Below, piece after piece: positions 21,812-23,504 of a stretch of DNA of 23,504 nucleotides; position 1 is the first letter of the stretch; each line of letters opens with the position of its first letter. The DNA is from an uncultured Anaerotignum sp. (GTDB lineage Bacteria; Bacillota; Clostridia; Lachnospirales; Anaerotignaceae): positions 1 to 23,504 of the forward strand of contig CAJTQX010000040.1 in NCBI GenBank assembly GCA_910578425.1. Reading direction: 5' to 3'. The translations under genes and the position numbers were made by a program. The notes beneath the pieces were generated by a model, which worked only from the letters and a program-made list of their open reading frames with translations, was not told the DNA's origin and searched no databases.

Positions 21812-22626
21812 CGCGTATTATCTGGGGGAGCCTGCGGTTTCCTGCCGGATAGAGGACGAGGGGCGGAATTTCCTGTTTGATACAGGTTATTCCGATGCGT
21901 TTTTGAAAAATGCCGCCGCTATGGGGACAGACCTGACAGAGGCGGAGGCAATACTGCTTTCGCACAGCCACAATGACCATACGGGCGGGCTTCGTTCCCT
22001 GCTGGCACTTCCGTTTGGGAGAAAACCCAAAGTCATTGCCTGTCCGGACGCGGTTCTGCCGCATGAGCTGGACGGCATGGACATTGGCAGTCCTCTGCGG
22101 AAAGCGGAACTGGCGCAGGCAACGGAACTGATATTGACAAAAGAATCGCTCTGGCTGACGGAACGTCTGGTTTTTCTGGGAGAAATTCCGCGGGAAATAC
22201 CCTTTGAACCGAAATACGCCATTGGTATGGTAATGCGGGCAGGCGGGCGGGAGCCGGATTTTATGCGGGACGATACCGCGCTGGCATACTGCGGCGAAAG
22301 CGGGCTTTCTATCATTACAGGCTGCTCTCATGCAGGCATCTGCAACATGATTTCCTATGCCAAAAAGGTTACAGGCATCCGGCAGGTCAGGAGCGTTCTG
22401 GGCGGATTTCATTTATTTGAGCTGGATACCTTCGCTTGACAAGGGGATATACCCTTTGTCAAGCGAAGGTAAGAGGGCAAAAGAAACCATTGCCTTTTTG
22501 AAACGGGAGGACATACCAGAATTATATCCCTGCCACTGTACATCGTTTCAGGTGCGCGCCGCCCTGCACGCGGAGCACCCCTGTGGAGAAATCGGCGTAG
22601 GAATGGAACTGGAATGGCACCGTTGA
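21771..22626 (+). pseudogene. MBL-fold metallohydrolase interrupted by a palindromic element
   Basis: The gene starts at ATG 21771 behind GAGG. The N-terminal 218 residues carry the metallo-beta-lactamase motif LSHSHNDHTGG (H65, H67, D69, H70), and later SIITGCSHAGICNMI and GGFHLFEL, of the MBL subgroup related to methanopterin-type phosphate synthases. Translation then hits a TGA at 22438 inside the palindromic element at 22427-22471. The missing C-terminus follows in the +1 frame (KRAKETIAFLKREDI, then LYPCHCTSFQVRAAL with its metal-binding HC region). Removing the element plus one TA (43 bases) restores the frame as ELDKRAKET. The truncated product lacks the last helices and a conserved PCHCT motif and is probably inactive. 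Confidence 0.87.
22427..22471. repeat. Palindromic mini-element, copy 2, inserted in the MBL gene
   Basis: A 45-bp near-perfect palindrome bounded by TA at both ends, arms beginning CCTTCGCTTGACA and ending TGTCAAGCGAAGG, centre GGATATACC. It is closely similar to the copy at 13326-13369, differing at a few positions that mostly keep the two arms complementary. TA on both sides fits a TA target duplication, as made by IS630/mariner-type transposases. No transposase is encoded. Confidence 0.88.
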
Positions 22627-22670
22627 GGAACGGAGCTTTGAAAATAAAAAGAATAACAGGAGGGAACAGC

Positions 22671-23408
22671 ATGGATAAAAAATATGAACAACTGAAGGAA
22701 TGGATCAACGAAAGCAAAAATATTGTTTTTTTTGGCGGTGCGGGCGTGTCTACGGAAAGCGGCATTCCTGATTTCCGCAGTGAAAACGGCATTTTTCAGG
22801 CGATCAACGAATATGGCGTAAGGCCGGAAGTCATACTCAGCCACAGCTTTTTTGTGCGCAATCCGGAAGTGTTTTTCAAGTATTACAAAAAAACACTTCT
22901 CTATCCGGACGCGCAGCCGAACGACTGCCACAAGGCTCTGGCAAAGCTGGAGCAGGACGGCAGACTGAAAGCCGTCATCACGCAGAACATCGACGACCTG
23001 CACCAGAGGGCAGGGAGCAGAAATGTGCTGGAACTGCATGGCACGCTTTACAAAAATTACTGTCTGAAATGCGGGAAGAAATTTGATCTGGATTATGTTA
23101 CGGCGGAGGAAGGCATTACACGCTGTGACGCCTGCGGCGGTATTGTACGGCCGGATGTTGTGCTGTATGAGGAAAGCCTGAACGAGGACACGCTGGACGC
23201 GGCGATGGAGCACATCAGCAAAGCGGATCTGATGATTGTGGGCGGTACGAGCCTGAATGTTTACCCGGCGGCCGGGCTTCTGAATTATTTTCGCGGGGAG
23301 CGGCTGGTGCTGATTAACAAATCCGCTACTCCCTATGACAGCCGCGCCGCGCTGGTGATAGCCGAAAATATTGGTGAAGTCTTCCGCAAAACGGTGCTGG
23401 AAGGCTGA
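22671..23408 (+). CDS. cobB: Sirtuin NAD-dependent protein deacylase
   Basis: A 245-residue protein starting at ATG 22671 behind AGGAGGG. Sirtuin motifs are complete: GGAGVSTESGIPDFRS for NAD binding, TQNIDDLHQRAG (105-115), catalytic H123 in ELHGTLYKNYC, the zinc site C131/C134 and C152/C155, GGIVRPDVVLYEE, and VGGTSLNVYPAAG for NAD. Role: removal of acetyl or other acyl groups from protein lysine, using NAD and giving O-acyl-ADP-ribose. It is 44 bases after the broken MBL gene and probably in the same transcript. No clear terminator follows before the inverted repeat at 23450. Confidence 0.95.
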   Translation: MDKKYEQLKEWINESKNIVFFGGAGVSTESGIPDFRSENGIFQAINEYGVRPEVILSHSFFVRNPEVFFKYYKKTLLYPDAQPNDCHKALAKLEQDGRLKAVITQNIDDLHQRAGSRNVLELHGTLYKNYCLKCGKKFDLDYVTAEEGITRCDACGGIVRPDVVLYEESLNEDTLDAAMEHISKADLMIVGGTSLNVYPAAGLLNYFRGERLVLINKSATPYDSRAALVIAENIGEVFRKTVLEG

Positions 23409-23449
23409 CAGGATTTTACGGAGCCCGAGCAGGGGCAAAAAAACGAATT

Positions 23450-23498
23450 TGTAAGATTGTCAAACATATTGGACAAGGAACTCAACAGGGGAAAGCCA
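23450..23498 (-). repeat. Right copy of 49-bp inverted repeat
   Basis: Perfect reverse complement of positions 1-49, lying 41 bases after the sirtuin stop. Six further bases (ACCGAG) are visible beyond it. The internal dyad TTGTC-N10-GACAA is present in reverse orientation. The unrelated DNA inside both copies (prophage late genes on the left, sirtuin on the right) shows that the shared block is a discrete repeat. Confidence 0.93.
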
Positions 23499-23504
23499 AC
23501 CGAG

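Noticed and set aside
21771..22626. Sequencing frameshift as the cause of the broken MBL gene
   Set aside because: The break coincides exactly with a palindrome found elsewhere in the window, and removing it with one TA restores the frame, so insertion explains it better than an error.
1..23498. The 49-bp repeats as prophage attL and attR
   Set aside because: Attachment sites of an integrated phage are direct repeats; these are inverted, and most of the interval is ordinary chromosome.

Overview
The window looks like chromosome from a Gram-positive anaerobe of the class Clostridia, most likely a Lachnospiraceae-type gut bacterium. The basis is the division-cluster order murA, ftsQ, DUF881, small basic protein, the strong AGGAGG ribosome sites, and the families present (LLH holin, AIM24, YbaK, Ntn-type P1 peptidase, D-serine dehydratase-like enzyme). 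The genus cannot be told from the sequence alone. No rRNA, tRNA or CRISPR array was seen.

Layout. (1) Positions 1-49 and 23450-23498 are perfect inverted copies of one 49-bp sequence with an internal dyad. (2) 120-1633 is the end of a prophage late operon: two small membrane proteins, an LLH-type holin, an NlpC/P60 lysin and a 46-residue protein, tightly packed with ATGA overlaps. (3) 1745-2725 is a self-contained cargo cassette with its own promoter and terminator: a 63-residue protein and a GNAT-like protein, with a strong hairpin near the start of the second gene. (4) 2723-5600 is accessory DNA: a small DUF6809-like gene, an XRE regulator behind a 14-bp inverted repeat, an amidoligase plus gamma-glutamylcyclotransferase pair, a stretch of decayed small ORFs, and a 142-bp nested inverted-repeat element. 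(5) 5705-7363 is a c-di-GMP pair: a REC-GGDEF diguanylate cyclase and a PilZ receptor. (6) 7452-9251 is a minus-strand operon: AIM24 protein, Imm1-like protein, membrane protein. (7) 9475-16714 is housekeeping and metabolic content: aminotransferase, nth-ybaK operon, LysR regulator, secreted S41-type protease, a hypothetical gene and a P1-family peptidase. (8) 16953-20088 is the distal part of a division and cell-wall cluster that stops before ftsZ. (9) 20177-23408 holds a D-serine dehydratase/D-threonine aldolase-like gene and an operon of a small membrane protein, a broken metallo-beta-lactamase-fold gene and a sirtuin.

Two families of small non-coding repeats recur. One is a roughly 41-bp near-perfect palindrome flanked by TA; one copy lies in the 5' leader of the S41 protease gene and the other breaks the metallo-beta-lactamase gene. 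Deleting that copy together with one TA restores the reading frame exactly. The other is a MITE-like repeat with GGTAGTGTCGTCA-type ends, complete upstream of murA and partial upstream of the S41 gene.

The most unusual candidates are the 49-bp inverted repeats that bound the region, the palindromic mini-element with its gene disruption, the amidoligase/cyclotransferase pair, and the cargo cassette with a terminator-like hairpin inside its second gene.
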